A DNA stretch of 64,000 bases from Cololabis saira. Taxonomy: Eukaryota > Chordata > Actinopteri > Beloniformes > Belonidae. Under the pieces are notes generated by a model that saw only the letters and a list, made by a program, of their open reading frames with translations, was not told where the DNA came from and ran no database searches. The translations under genes and the position numbers were made by a program. Positions 33,605 through 43,872 of the stretch are shown here, one piece after another. The stretch is taken from contig NC_084599.1 of assembly GCF_033807715.1 (NCBI RefSeq), forward strand, positions 912,501-976,500, given 5' to 3'. How positions within the stretch are numbered: position 1 is the stretch's first letter; each line of letters opens with the position of its first letter.

Positions 33605-34803
33605 ACTTTTATTTAAAGTCTATGTCACGATTTTAACAATTCACAAATAAAATTAAAAATCAGGAGTTTCCTTCACTTTACTCTCAGTACAGGGGGAAAA
33701 AAAACATTTACTTGTCTAAACTGTAAACTTTTGATTGCAGCTGTATGAATCTTTATATTTTAAATCTTAAATTTGCTTCAAACAAGGTATTTCTTGGTCT
33801 GACTTTTTCTTGTATCAAATGATATAGGTCACTCTTTAATTATTAATGATAGATAAAAGATTCTGCCAGTGTTGAAATTTATTAGCATTGAGGCAGTAGC
33901 TAATCTAAATTGTATGCGACTTGAACAGGATTTTTCTCTGAAAGTTTTACAACCTTTAGCTAATTAAGCATCAGGATCTTGCTCTTTACAGACAGGTCCT
34001 TCTCCCTCAGCTTTAACCTTGCTCAATCATTTTGGAAGCTTTCACATACCAGCATCACGTGGCATTTATAAAAGGCCAGGGGAGGGTCTACGCATAAAAC
34101 TCTATTTGGATACAAACTGTATGTGACCTGATATTGCTCCCAGCACTTCTCATGACCCAGTTTTTGATGCAACAATACATGGACTGCTACATGGCTGGTG
34201 CTGTTGTGCATTTAAAAGGAAAGGGGAAAAAAAGCTTCTGACTGTCCTTTCAACTTACCACTCACATTCCGCTTGGAAATACATCATTTTGACTCATCAC
34301 TTAACCTCACACGTTACTGGACTTTGGGAGGAAGGCAGAGTAGAAAACTCCTACCGGGATCCAAACCCAGAACTTTTTATATCGTCATAGGCATGTTTTG
34401 GTTTACATTTTTTTTTTGTATTTTTATTTTGTGTATGCAACATGTGCAGTGCCTGTTTTATGGTCAGTGAATATTTTTGTTTAATAAAAAAATAATTTGT
34501 TCCCTTTAATGACATTTGAGGAGGAGCCAATCAGCTGTCAGGTAAGAGGTCAGGAGAAACAAGTGGAGCAAGGAGAAGTAGAGTGAGGAGAAGCAGTGTT
34601 GGTTAAACGCAACATTATTTTTTTATTTAACCACTGAGAACATGTCAAACTGTCTATTCTGCTGTAAAAGTCAGATGGCAGTTCTGAACATACTTCGCCT
34701 GGGATCATCTGAAGGAGCTGGTAGCCAAAGCTAACTTTGATTGACAAACAGTGGGCGTGTTCCTGTCAGCTTCCAGGGCAACATGGCTTCACACTGCAAG
34801 AAG
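33605..34803. other. No gene recognised
   Basis: No coding signal or clear repeat, apart from a short SINE-like scrap near 34316-34376 ('actttgggaggaaggcag...ccaaacccagaac'). Confidence 0.4.
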
Positions 34804-34804
34804 A

Positions 34805-35014
34805 ATTAAAGCTGCAAGCAGCGATGAACGGGCCCTCGTGCGTGCAGTTTTCACCAATTATGGTAAAGGACTCAAAACCATGTCCGATGACACCACCCAC
34901 GAGTCTTTATGTCAAACCATTCAAAAGGTATGGCAGAAAGTAGGAACTATCAAGTAGGAACTATCAAATATGGACCAATCAGATGAAAGGGGGACGCGCT
35001 TTTTGGCGTCCATC
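34805..35014 (+). repeat. Family R, short internally deleted copy
   Basis: Begins with the family start 'attaaagctgcaagcagcga', holds one 128-bp-type unit, then jumps to the 'aactatcaaatatggaccaat' module and stops at 'tttttggcgtcca'. Confidence 0.75.
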
Positions 35015-35017
35015 GTG

Positions 35018-35668
35018 TGCAACTCAGGTAGCTAAGCTGATCAGTTATCGAAGGCTTATTAATAATTTTATTCAAAAATTATTAATAATTAATAAAGTCG
35101 ACTATTTATCAAATTGAATGACCAATATGATAAATAAAATCCTCGGGGCACCACCCTGGGGCCTTAGTCCAGGGAAAATGATAACTTAACAGCAGAATAT
35201 CAGTCTCAAAGTAATTACTATACCCAGTTATTTATTGAAGGAGTGAGATCCGCACACTGGCTCTGCTCAAACAATCAGATATGACCAAAATCTGTATGAA
35301 ACAACAACCACTCATTAAATATCAATCAGAATTTATTTACATATAGTGTGTTGTGCAACTCAGGTAGCTAGGCTGTCCAGTTATCGAAGGTTATTAATAA
35401 TCTTATTAATAATTAATAAAGTCGACTATTTATCAAATTGAATGACCAAAATGATAAATAAAATCCTCGGGGCACCACCCTGTTCCTTAAGCAGGGAAAT
35501 GATAACTTTTACAGCAGAATATCAGTCTCAGAAATTACTATACCCAGTTATTAATTGAAGGGGGTGAGATCCGAACACACACTTCGTCACCCAGCCTTGG
35601 CGGCAGACATGCACAGAATAAACAGAGACGACTTTTTGCGATCAGAAATTTATTCACACTAGTGTCAA
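35018..35668 (+). repeat. Two direct repeats of about 334 bp
   Basis: Copies start at 35018 and 35352 with 'tgtgcaactcaggtagct'. They share 'aataaagtcgactatttatc', 'aaatcctcggggcaccaccc' and 'tatacccagtta', and both end in a 'tttatt..ca..tagtgt' block. The AATAAA and repeat layout could be an LTR fragment, but no retroviral coding sequence adjoins. Unclassified. Confidence 0.5.
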
Positions 35669-35779
35669 ACAGTTCGTAAACAACACTTTGGATAAATTCT
35701 GATGGTTCAATTACACAAATAGAGACACAAAATCATAAAGGAAAAAGGAGGGGTTCTTCGGATCCTCCGGGTGGAGACT

Positions 35780-35780
<1 letters not shown>

Positions 35781-35833
<53 letters not shown>
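35781..35833 (+). repeat. (GT)n microsatellite
   Basis: Uninterrupted GT dinucleotides over about 53 bp. Confidence 0.95.
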
Positions 35834-35834
<1 letters not shown>

Positions 35835-37040
35835 ATGTGTATGCGTCAGAGCAGCGTACGCTGCGCGTCACGCGGTCTGGGGGCGGGTCACGCCGCGGTA
35901 CGTGAGCACGTAGCCCGGAGGGCGTGCTACGTCGCGCTACGTGAACACGCCTCCCGGAAGGCGGATCAGCCGTGAGGGAAAATATGACGGAAAGCGCCGC
36001 AGACCACGGATAAAACAACGGTGAAACACCACGTGGATCTGACGCGCAACCGGGTTTAGTGAAGAGAGGGGGGGCGGAGGAGCGGGTCAGCGGACCGCGC
36101 TCGGACGTCGCACCGCCCTGCCTGCGGGATCTCCGACGCGTCACACAGATGCGCGGCTGCAGGTGGTCACACCGCAGCCGGGGGGACCCAAAAAGGGGGT
36201 TTGTGAGCTCTAACGGCCGGTTCGGTAGATCGGCCGCAGGTCCCACTCGAGAACCGGGTCGGGAGTAACCCCACCCGCTCTGAGATACAGTCGGGAGCCG
36301 CGGCCCGATCACTCGGCGGTGAAAGCTCACGTAAACAGGCGTACCATACAATCAATACGTCACACAATGCATAAACTCAATAAACAGGATCAAAACAACC
36401 GAAATAAACTAAGTCTGCCCAGACGCTAATTGCCTCTTACTTTGCAGTAGATGTGGAAGAGCAGCCGCTCTGTTTGCGGAGGAGGAGGAGGGGGGTTTCG
36501 TCCAGCCCGTGGGTGCAGTATAATGCTCCTTGCGCGCACCCGGGGGTGGGGGACTCCGTCTCGCCCCGTCCGACTCTGGGGAAAAGGAACACAGGCAGGA
36601 TTGCAGGACCGGCGACCCTTATTACCCGCGCCTGACGGTCTCCAGTAGCCCTTTGTGGCGGTCGGCGCCGAGTCCCGATGTCGGGATGCTCCGGGAAAGA
36701 CCTTTCTACCGCGGTGGCGCCCACGGAGTCGGCTGGCAGGGTCCCCGGGGCAGATGCTGCGCTGGTTGGATGCGGGAGTCGGGCTAGGAAAAATTGCACC
36801 TCTGCCAGCAGGCAAAAAGGCAGGGCAGATGAAAAAGTGAAAAAGAAAAAGGAAAAGAAAAAGAAAACTTGGAGCTAAACTCCAAGTTTTGGCCTGATGC
36901 CAAAAAAATGAGAAGTGGCAACGGAAAAACGCAAAAAGCAGAGAAACGAAAAAAAGCGTGGGCATCAGGTGGTTGCTCCTTTTTGTAGTCTCTTGGGGGT
37001 GGGACTGATCAGCAGGCAGAGCCCGCCACTCCCCCGGCCG
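35834..37040. other. CpG-rich unclassified DNA
   Basis: GC- and CpG-rich, with repeated 'cgtgagcacg'/'gtgaacacg' motifs near 35900-35945 and an 11-bp-arm hairpin at about 36865-36891. Several long frames are open on both strands, but their predicted proteins are low-complexity and overlap each other, so I call no gene. It lies between two sets of direct repeats and may be LTR or transposon-internal sequence. Confidence 0.4.
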
Positions 37041-38745
37041 GTTGAGGCCTGGCGTTCGGGCTCCGGTGCGTCCGACCCCCCCCAGGTGCCGTAAACCCCC
37101 GGGGAGTCTGTTCCCTGGCAGAAATTCTGCTGATTCACTGTTTTGACCCCCTCTAGGTGTCATAAACCTGAGTTCTGTTTCCGTGGGCCCTCTTTGATCT
37201 GGGCCGTGTAGTGGGGTCATAGGCGGACCATCTCGAACCAGGCCGCAAGGGTTATAAATTGGCCTGAGCGAGAAGATAGCAGCAGGGCCATAAACTCTGC
37301 TTTCAGGGGGGAGGCCGGGTCTGGCTTTGCTGGAATTTGATGACAATGTAATGTTCCTCCGATCGCACATGTCATGAATTCATCATCATACTTTCACATG
37401 GGCTGAGCCCAACAGGTGTCAAAAGATGGTAACGTAACACCCCACATAAATCCTGATGGCACACTACATTATTATAAAACCATTAATTAACTAGAAAAAC
37501 AACAATCAATAGAAATGAAATGAAAGTTAAATGCATGGAATGGAAAAAAGAATCAAAGCAATAACAAAGATGATAAAGAACATCTACAGTTCAAAACATT
37601 TAAAGATGGCGAAACCCTCTTTAAGCCACGTGCAAATTTAGACCGGATGGTGATCCCGGTGTTTGAAACCGTGATCAACTGGCGAAACGGCACTTTAAAA
37701 CGTGACTACGGCAGAAAACAACGACTACCAAATAATCAGACACGATAATGATAACAATGATGATGATGTAGGGATCACGACTTCACACTCAGTTCTGAAC
37801 CGCTCTTAGTCCTACTGATCACTGCTCACGGGCTCACGTCTCCTCTGGGATCCGGATGGGTGCCTGCGGGTTTGGTCGACTGGGGTCGCGGTCCTGCTGG
37901 GGTTTCGCAGTCAGGCTCTCGCGTCCCGTCCCTTCCCCTGAAACGGATTAGACAGCGGCGGGGCCGCCTCGTGCCGTGCCGTGCTTCCGGACCAAACGGA
38001 GGCTCACACGCATTCCTAGGCGCGGCGGGGGGACCGGTCTCTCCTTGCCGTGCTTCCCTGCTCGCCGGTCGCCGACGCCCGGCCGTCCGGGCCCCGGGAA
38101 AGCTCACAACCGGGCGAGACGCCGACCGTCCGTCCCGATCCCTGCGCGGTCAGCAGACAGGGGCGGGCCTTACACCTCCCCCCAGCCAGGGGGAGAAAGG
38201 GAGATGGGATCTTGGCCCGGAGCCAAAAGATCCAGCTCGGATGAGATGAAGTGGAGAACAGAGAGAAAAAGGGAGCAACCGAGGGATTTGAGTCCTCCGC
38301 GCGCTGCGGTGACGTCATCGGTGCCTCGTTTGCGATTGGATGCGCGCCGCTTGTTGGCGCCACCCCCCCCCACGCAAGGCATGCTTGGGGATTGTAGTTC
38401 ATGGCACGGCGGCCTGTTCAAAGAGGCAGTACCCCCCTTCGAGGCCTGGCTTTTTGGGCTCTGCTGCGTCCGGCCCCCCCAGGTGTCGTAAACCCCCAGG
38501 GAGTCTGTTCCCTGGCAGAAACCCTGCTGATTCACTGTTTTGATCTCGGGCCATGCAGCGGGGGTCATAAACTCGAGCCAGGCCGCATTGGTCATAAACT
38601 GACCAGGAGGTTAGCAGCAGGGGTTATAAACTCTGACTTCAGGAAGAAGGGCCAAAGTCTGGCTTCACTGGTCTTCATAATCCTGAAATTGTTCATATAC
38701 ATTTATAACAGGCCACATGAGCATATGGGCGAGGCCCAACACTAT
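37041..38745 (+). repeat. Pair of long direct repeats enclosing GC-rich DNA
   Basis: Block 1 (about 37041-37415) and block 2 (about 38436-38745) share 'gaggcctgg', 'gggagtctgttccctggcag', 'gctgattcactgttttga', several 'gtcataaac' repeats and a final 'tgggc.gagcccaaca'. They are 1.39 kb apart. The spacer holds an AT-rich part (37440-37800) and a GC-rich part with no recognised product. Direct repeats of this size suggest a partial LTR-type element or segmental duplication. Confidence 0.5.
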
Positions 38746-38759
38746 TAAACCTAGTATGC

Positions 38760-38902
38760 ATATTTTAGTATAGTATTTTTGGACTGTGGGAGGAAGTACC
38801 CAAAGGAAACCACAAAAAAGACAGCCACCAGGCCCGGGAGTTGAAATAGGAACCTTCTTGCTGTGAGGCAACAGTGCTCACCACTAAGCCACCTTGCTGC
38901 CG
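38760..38902 (-). mobile_element. Second SINE family, head fragment
   Basis: The tRNA-like head and first 100 bp of the family at 32480-32892, with a decayed B box (GGTTCCTATTTC). Confidence 0.65.
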
Positions 38903-39186
38903 CTGTCAAACATATTACACTCAATTTAAGACCTCAATTCAGAGCATACATTCAGGAACAGTTAGTTTTGAAAAGTATTGACAATAATCTGGAGTGGAAC
39001 AGTTTGGTTCTTGTTTCGAGGAAGAAATTCCACACCAAATTTTTGGTGCTGTAGTAATTAACTAAGAAAATGTTGAAAAACTTCAGGGCGCTGACAGGAG
39101 GAGATTGCAAGTCATTCATAAACGGAAATGACTACCAAAATGAATAACAACTTTATTCATAATCTAATTCAAATCTAATTCATAAT

Positions 39187-39414
39187 TTGCAAGACCTGAT
39201 AGTGCCTTATGTTCCTGTCAGAGCTCTCCGTTCTCAGAGTGCAGGTTTACTTGTAGTTCCTAGAGTATCTAAATGTAGATTTGGAGGGCGGGCGTTCTGC
39301 TATCAGGCGCCACTACTATGGAACCAACTTCCAATCTGGGTTAAGGGGGCTGACACCACCTCCACCTTTAAAACTAAACTTAAAACATTTCTGTTTAGTA
39401 AAGCCTATAGTTAG
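39187..39414 (+). pseudogene. L2-like ORF2 C-terminus
   Basis: About 75 residues without RT. QDLIVPYVPVRALRSQ, LLVVPRV, GGRAFCYQAPLLWNQLP and FKTKLKTFLFSKAYS are the usual last blocks of CR1/L2-clade ORF2 proteins. The region directly upstream of these blocks matches where the window-end LINE (to 64000) runs off, so both may be one family. Confidence 0.8.
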
Positions 39415-40203
39415 TGTTTAGTAAACCTCTAGCTGGTGTTGGTAAATCTCTAGGTAGTGTAAACTTTAGTGTGTCAGAGTCGCTCCTGTGGTTTCTTGTG
39501 CTGGCCCCCCCTTCTCCTCCCTTTTCTCTCTTTTGTCCATGTTGCAGCATCCTTTGCCGGACACCGGAACCTGCAGGTGGTCGTGGGTGGCTTGTAGCTT
39601 GCATTACGGAGCACAAGTCTTTCCCCGACCCTGCACCCCAACCTGGGACTTGCTGATTGGGCCGGAGCTTCGGGAGCTGCGTGCTGGCCTGCGGTCCCCA
39701 CCCCTGGTCATCCCGTTGCTGCCCCCCCCTTCTCCTCCCTTTTCTCTCTTTTGTCCTGCAGGTGGCCATGGGTGGCTTGTAGCTTGCATTACGGAGCACA
39801 AGTCTTTTCCTGACCCTGCACCCCAACCTGGGACTTGCTGATTGGGCCGGAGCTTCGGGAGCTGTGTGCTGGCCTGCGGTCCCCACCCCCGGTCATCCCG
39901 TTGCTGCTTCCACCTGCCTGCTGTGCTGTTGCCGTCCCTGACCCACCAGTCTGGCCCTTGGCAGGAGGGTCCCCCCTGATGAGCCTGGTCCTGCTCAAGG
40001 TTTCTTCCCTCCTAAAGGGGAGTTTTTCCTTGCCACTGTTTGGCTTAAGGTTTTTCTCCCACTAGGGGAGTTTTTACCTGCCATTGTTTATGTAATAACT
40101 GCTCGGGGGTCATGTTCTGGGTATGGGTCTCTGTAAAGCGTCTAGAGACAACTCTGTTGTATTAGACGCTATATAAATAAAATTGAATTGAATTGAATTG
40201 AAT
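39187..40203 (+). mobile_element. L2/Maui-like LINE, 3' end
   Basis: 5'-truncated LINE carrying the end of the ORF, a 3' UTR with two tandem units of about 185 bp (related to the 178-bp units at 17.2 kb), then the conserved tail 'ctatataaataaaattgaa' and TTGAA repeats. This copy links the tandem-repeat UTR to an L2-type protein. Confidence 0.82.
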
Positions 40204-40839
40204 AATCACTTCAGTAGACAGTGGAGACTGTTTCATAGGGGGCAATGTCATGACTGTCATGACATTCTGCAGCTGGTGTAAGCTGGTGCAGAGGTGGGTC
40301 AAAGCTGCTAACTGTAACAGTTTTGCTGAGTAAAATCAGAGGAAAGTTGGGATGGCAGTGGACAAGAAAGCTGGACCTTGTTCTTTTCGTTTTGTTTTTT
40401 TTTAACCTTGTTTGCACACATAGTAATGATTGATACCATGACGGTAGAAACCAAAAGTAAATATATGTGCATTATTACTATATTTAATATATATACATAT
40501 ATATACGCATACATATGCGTACACATACATAAATATACACATACAAACCCAGTGTTTTTTTGTTTTTTTTTTGGGGGGGGGCTGACGACATCCACTGCCA
40601 ATCCAGGAAGCAGGAACACACGGAGACACACGTCAAGCACTAGAAATCTGCAACAAAAAATCACAAAACAAAGCACGAAACCGGCACGGAGCCAACCAAA
40701 ACAATAACAGCAATCAACCTAAATCTTGAGATCTGATCGCAGTCTGAGCTAAGCTATCGCTACCGCTACCTAAACCCAAAAACTAGAGAGCCAGCATGCA
40801 GGTGAACAAGCCAGTGTGTATGTCTATGTGTGTGTGTGT
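40204..40839. other. No gene recognised
   Basis: AT-rich, with a homopolymer junction of T-runs then G-run near 40555-40580. Nothing else is assigned. Confidence 0.4.
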
Positions 40840-40897
40840 GTATGTATATGATCCTGCGTGTGTGTGTGTGTGTGTGTATATGCATGTGACTAAGTGA

Positions 40898-40954
<57 letters not shown>
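40840..40954 (+). repeat. (GT)n microsatellite cluster
   Basis: GT dinucleotides in several blocks (about 40826-40840, 40856-40878 and 40900-40954), broken by short TATA/GACT interruptions. Confidence 0.9.
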
Positions 40955-40959
<5 letters not shown>

Positions 40960-40989
40960 AACCAAACAAAGCTCCACCTGAAGTGTATC

Positions 40990-41558
40990 TATAGTGGGGG
41001 GAGGGGGGGGAGCAACCCCGCCACCCGCGAGACCAGAGGCCGACACGGAAGAGCCCGGAACCCAGGCCACCGGCAACCCCACAGAGGGGAGAAGTAGGAG
41101 GGAGGCAACCCACCGCCTGCGAGGCCGTGGGGGCCCCGTGGGCGGGGCCCCCACGGCGTGGGAAGAAGCAGCCAGGGATCCCGCGGCGGCGGACCGCGAC
41201 CCAGGCAATCCCCGGCCACCCGGTCCGGGCCGGACACGCGGCCAGGAGGCCCCCACCCTTCAGGCCAACGACCCCCACCCGGCAGGGGGCCAGCCTGCCC
41301 GGAGAGACAGAGCCGCCCCGGCCGCCGACGCGGGCAGCCGCGCACCCGTCCCCCACGAAAGTGGCCCTCCAAGACCAGAGGGGCGCCCCGCCGCAGAGGC
41401 AGCGGGGGGGACCTGAGCCGGGCCCGGAGAGAGGGAACCCCCCAACAAGGCGACACCCGTGCAGGCCCGACAACGGAGGGCCCCAGACCCAGGCATCCCA
41501 TTCATTCATCCATTCACCTATCCGATACCTATACTAATAATAATATAATATACTATAC

Positions 41559-41620
<62 letters not shown>

Positions 41621-42330
41621 CATCTTTGTATAATATAATATTCATAAATTATTAAGTTTTGATGTCCTGCCAATGGAGGCTCAAATCCTCCATGGCAGGA
41701 CCCTTCCATACCGCATTCTCACCGACACAGACATACAATCACGCACCGTTTCCCCCTCCCCGGGGGGGTCCAGCACCGCCAAAAGGCACCCCAGGCTGCA
41801 CGGCGAGCCCCGCCAGGCCCGGGTAACCCGACCCACCTGTCCCAGGCCAGTGAGGGAACGCGGGTGATGTGGGACCCCCTCCCGCCCCTGGTGTTGAGTG
41901 CATGTGATTAATGCCATAAAAACAGGGAGGAGGGAGGGCCAAGTATTGATTGACACCGACCCCCCCCCCCTCCCGAACTACGTGTCTTTGTCAAATGTAT
42001 TTATTAAGTGTTGAATGTGCAGTGTCTATTTTGCTGTTAAAACCGTGAGGCGGGGAGTGCCGGGCCACGCGGGACAGTGCCCCCCACGACCCGGACCCCC
42101 CGCCCTTCGCCTATGTGCGTATGAATCGTGTAGGGGGGGAAGAAGGGGGAGCGGAGGCCGAAGCCAGGAGGCAGGACCAGCAAAGCCGGCCCTGATAAGA
42201 CACCCGCGTCCCCCCACCGGCCGTCCAGTAGACGGGGGCCGGCCCTCCGAGCCGGGCCAGGGCCCCACCGTACCTCCACGGGCGCCCCTGGCTCCGCCGG
42301 AGCCCCCAGACGGAGGGGGAAACGGCTGGA
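40990..42330. other. GC-rich low-complexity block with (AAT)n
   Basis: Strongly G/C-biased with G-runs at 40994-41012, which could form a quadruplex. A GC hairpin lies at about 41123-41155 (CCGTGGGGGCCCC against its complement). A microsatellite of AAT repeats lies at about 41535-41620. Overlapping frames on both strands reach 200 codons but are Pro/Arg/Gly low-complexity. Probably transposon-derived noncoding DNA; not identified. Confidence 0.45.
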
Positions 42331-42447
42331 CCTTGTTCTAATGTCTAACAGACTTGCCAACTGGCTCCTGCAGCTTTGGATATACAATTAGAACTAAAGA
42401 GACAGTTGTATTTTGTTCATCATGTCTTCAGATTGATATTCTATGTT

Positions 42448-43092
42448 TTCTTTTTTACAGACAAAGTTCCGACTTTCTTACCTTCAATCTGACAGTTTCG
42501 GCGGTCCTCCCGCCATCCTCAGAGTGTCACTTGATGGGAAGTGACAACGTCCTTATCAGCTGTTTTTACTATGAGGACGTGGCCGACCTGCCAGATTTGG
42601 AATGCGAGAAGGAGACGGGAAAAATTCAAACGAGCAATAAAAGAGAAGGCATTACAAGAGACCCAGAAGTCAGCCATAACAGACCACTGTAAAAGGGAAA
42701 ACCATATCATGAACTGGGACAAAGCCAGAGTCATCCGCACTGAGGACAAAATAAACCAGCGCTGGATTATGGAGGCCATCGAAATAAGGAAACAAGGACA
42801 ACAAACGATGAACAGGGATGAGGGAGCTACATGCTCTCTCACACATGGACCAGCATCTTGGAGTGGCGGGAGGACAGCGGGGAGGTGGCCGACCAGCGGG
42901 GGGCGTGGTCGACCAGCGGGGGCGTGGCCGACCTGTCAAACCTGGCAGGTCGGCCACGCCCTCATAGTAAAAACAGCTGGTCATTGTCACTTCCCATCAC
43001 GTGACACTCTGAGGAAGGCGGGAGAACCGCCAAAACTGTCAGACGGAAGGTAAGAAAGTCGGAACTTTGTCTGGAAAAAAGAAAACATAGAA
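42448..43092 (+). mobile_element. Penelope-like element remnant with inverted ends
   Basis: The end of a Penelope-like retroelement. A GIY-YIG endonuclease tail is enclosed by inverted copies of about 160 bp (42448-42605 and 42935-43092). The right copy carries 'acgtgacactctgaggaagg', 'ccgccaaaactgtcagacgg' and 'gtaagaaagtcggaactttg'. Penelope-like elements often carry terminal repeats in direct or inverted arrangement. The RT is absent. Confidence 0.7.
42610..42861 (+). pseudogene. Penelope-like GIY-YIG endonuclease C-terminus
   Basis: 84 residues that match the C-terminal part of the endonuclease domain: SAITDHCKRENHIMNWDKAR, RWIMEAIEIRK and MNRDEGATCSLTHG. The HCxxxNH-type block and the RWIxEAIxIRK...MNRDEG signature are characteristic of fish Penelope-like elements. 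In the intact protein an RT precedes the endonuclease and nicks are made for target-primed reverse transcription. Only this tail is left. The frame runs on into the inverted repeat without a proper stop context. Confidence 0.72.
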
Positions 43093-43266
43093 TTAAAGCT
43101 GCAAGCAGCGATGAACGGGCCCTCGCACTCATGGCCACCGCCCCCCATAAGCATATCAGAAACCCACGACTCTCTATGTCAAACCATTCAAAAGTTATAG
43201 CAGAAAATCGGGACAACCAATCAGAAGAAGGGGCGGGGCTAATTAAGGCCAACGAAGCTTAAGAAC

Positions 43267-43849
43267 TGTTGAAGAATAATACAAAGTCCAGTTCAGGAGT
43301 CCGCTGTGGGGTGAGAGATTTTATTTAGCCGGCGTTCAGCAGACCAACACAGACGCAGTGTCTCGGGCGGTGGGCTGACATCGAGTGATTTTGTAACAAG
43401 CTTTTTATACAAGAACAAACAACAGAATTAAACAAGTCAGTGAGACAGTCAGAGGTGTGGCCTTTCGTCAGGAAATCCATATATGGTCTTGTTTCTGCGG
43501 GGGCTGGAAGTCCGATACACTCTCTGGTGCCTGTCCCAGCAGGGATGCAAGACGCAGGGACTGGAATGACAATGTCCAGGGACACTGAATGAGACAATGC
43601 GCTGCCGGCAAGGCGTCGCACCGGTAGGGGTCCTCAGCGGTGCCTGTCCCAGCAGGGATGCAAGACGCAGGGACTGGAATGACAATGTCCAGGGACACTG
43701 AATGATACAATGCGCTGCCGGCAAGGTGTCGTACCGGCAGGGGTCCTTAGCAACTGGAATTGCATGTCAATGTGCTGAGGGGAACATGAGTTCAGGAGCC
43801 ATCCGCAGGGCGGCGTCGTGTCCCCGCAGGGGTCTGGAATGCCTCATCA
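43267..43849 (-). repeat. ERV 3' LTR
   Basis: TG...CA, 583 bp. On the element strand U3 contains a 113-bp direct repeat (units starting at plus 43526 and 43639), enhancer-like. A TATA box (TATAAAAAG, plus 43401-43409) and the AATAAA signal (plus 43320-43325) follow in the correct order. Confidence 0.9.
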
Positions 43850-43872
43850 ATTCACAATTTTTTTTTTTTTTT
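43850..43872 (-). other. Putative ERV polypurine tract, atypical
   Basis: Between the env stop and the 3' LTR the element strand is a run of about 16 A followed by TTGTGAAT. It lacks the G-run of a normal polypurine tract and is not purine up to the LTR. This may be a decayed or unusual priming site. Confidence 0.45.

Noticed and set aside
36426..37370. Minus-strand frame of 314 codons in CpG-rich DNA
   Set aside because: Low-complexity Pro/Arg/Ser peptide with no known motif. Equally long frames exist on the other strand, and the block has repeat structure.
40898..41562. Overlapping frames of up to 203 codons on both strands
   Set aside because: The GC bias removes stop codons in all frames. 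Part of the peptide is a Thr-His run from the GT microsatellite. No domain is recognisable.
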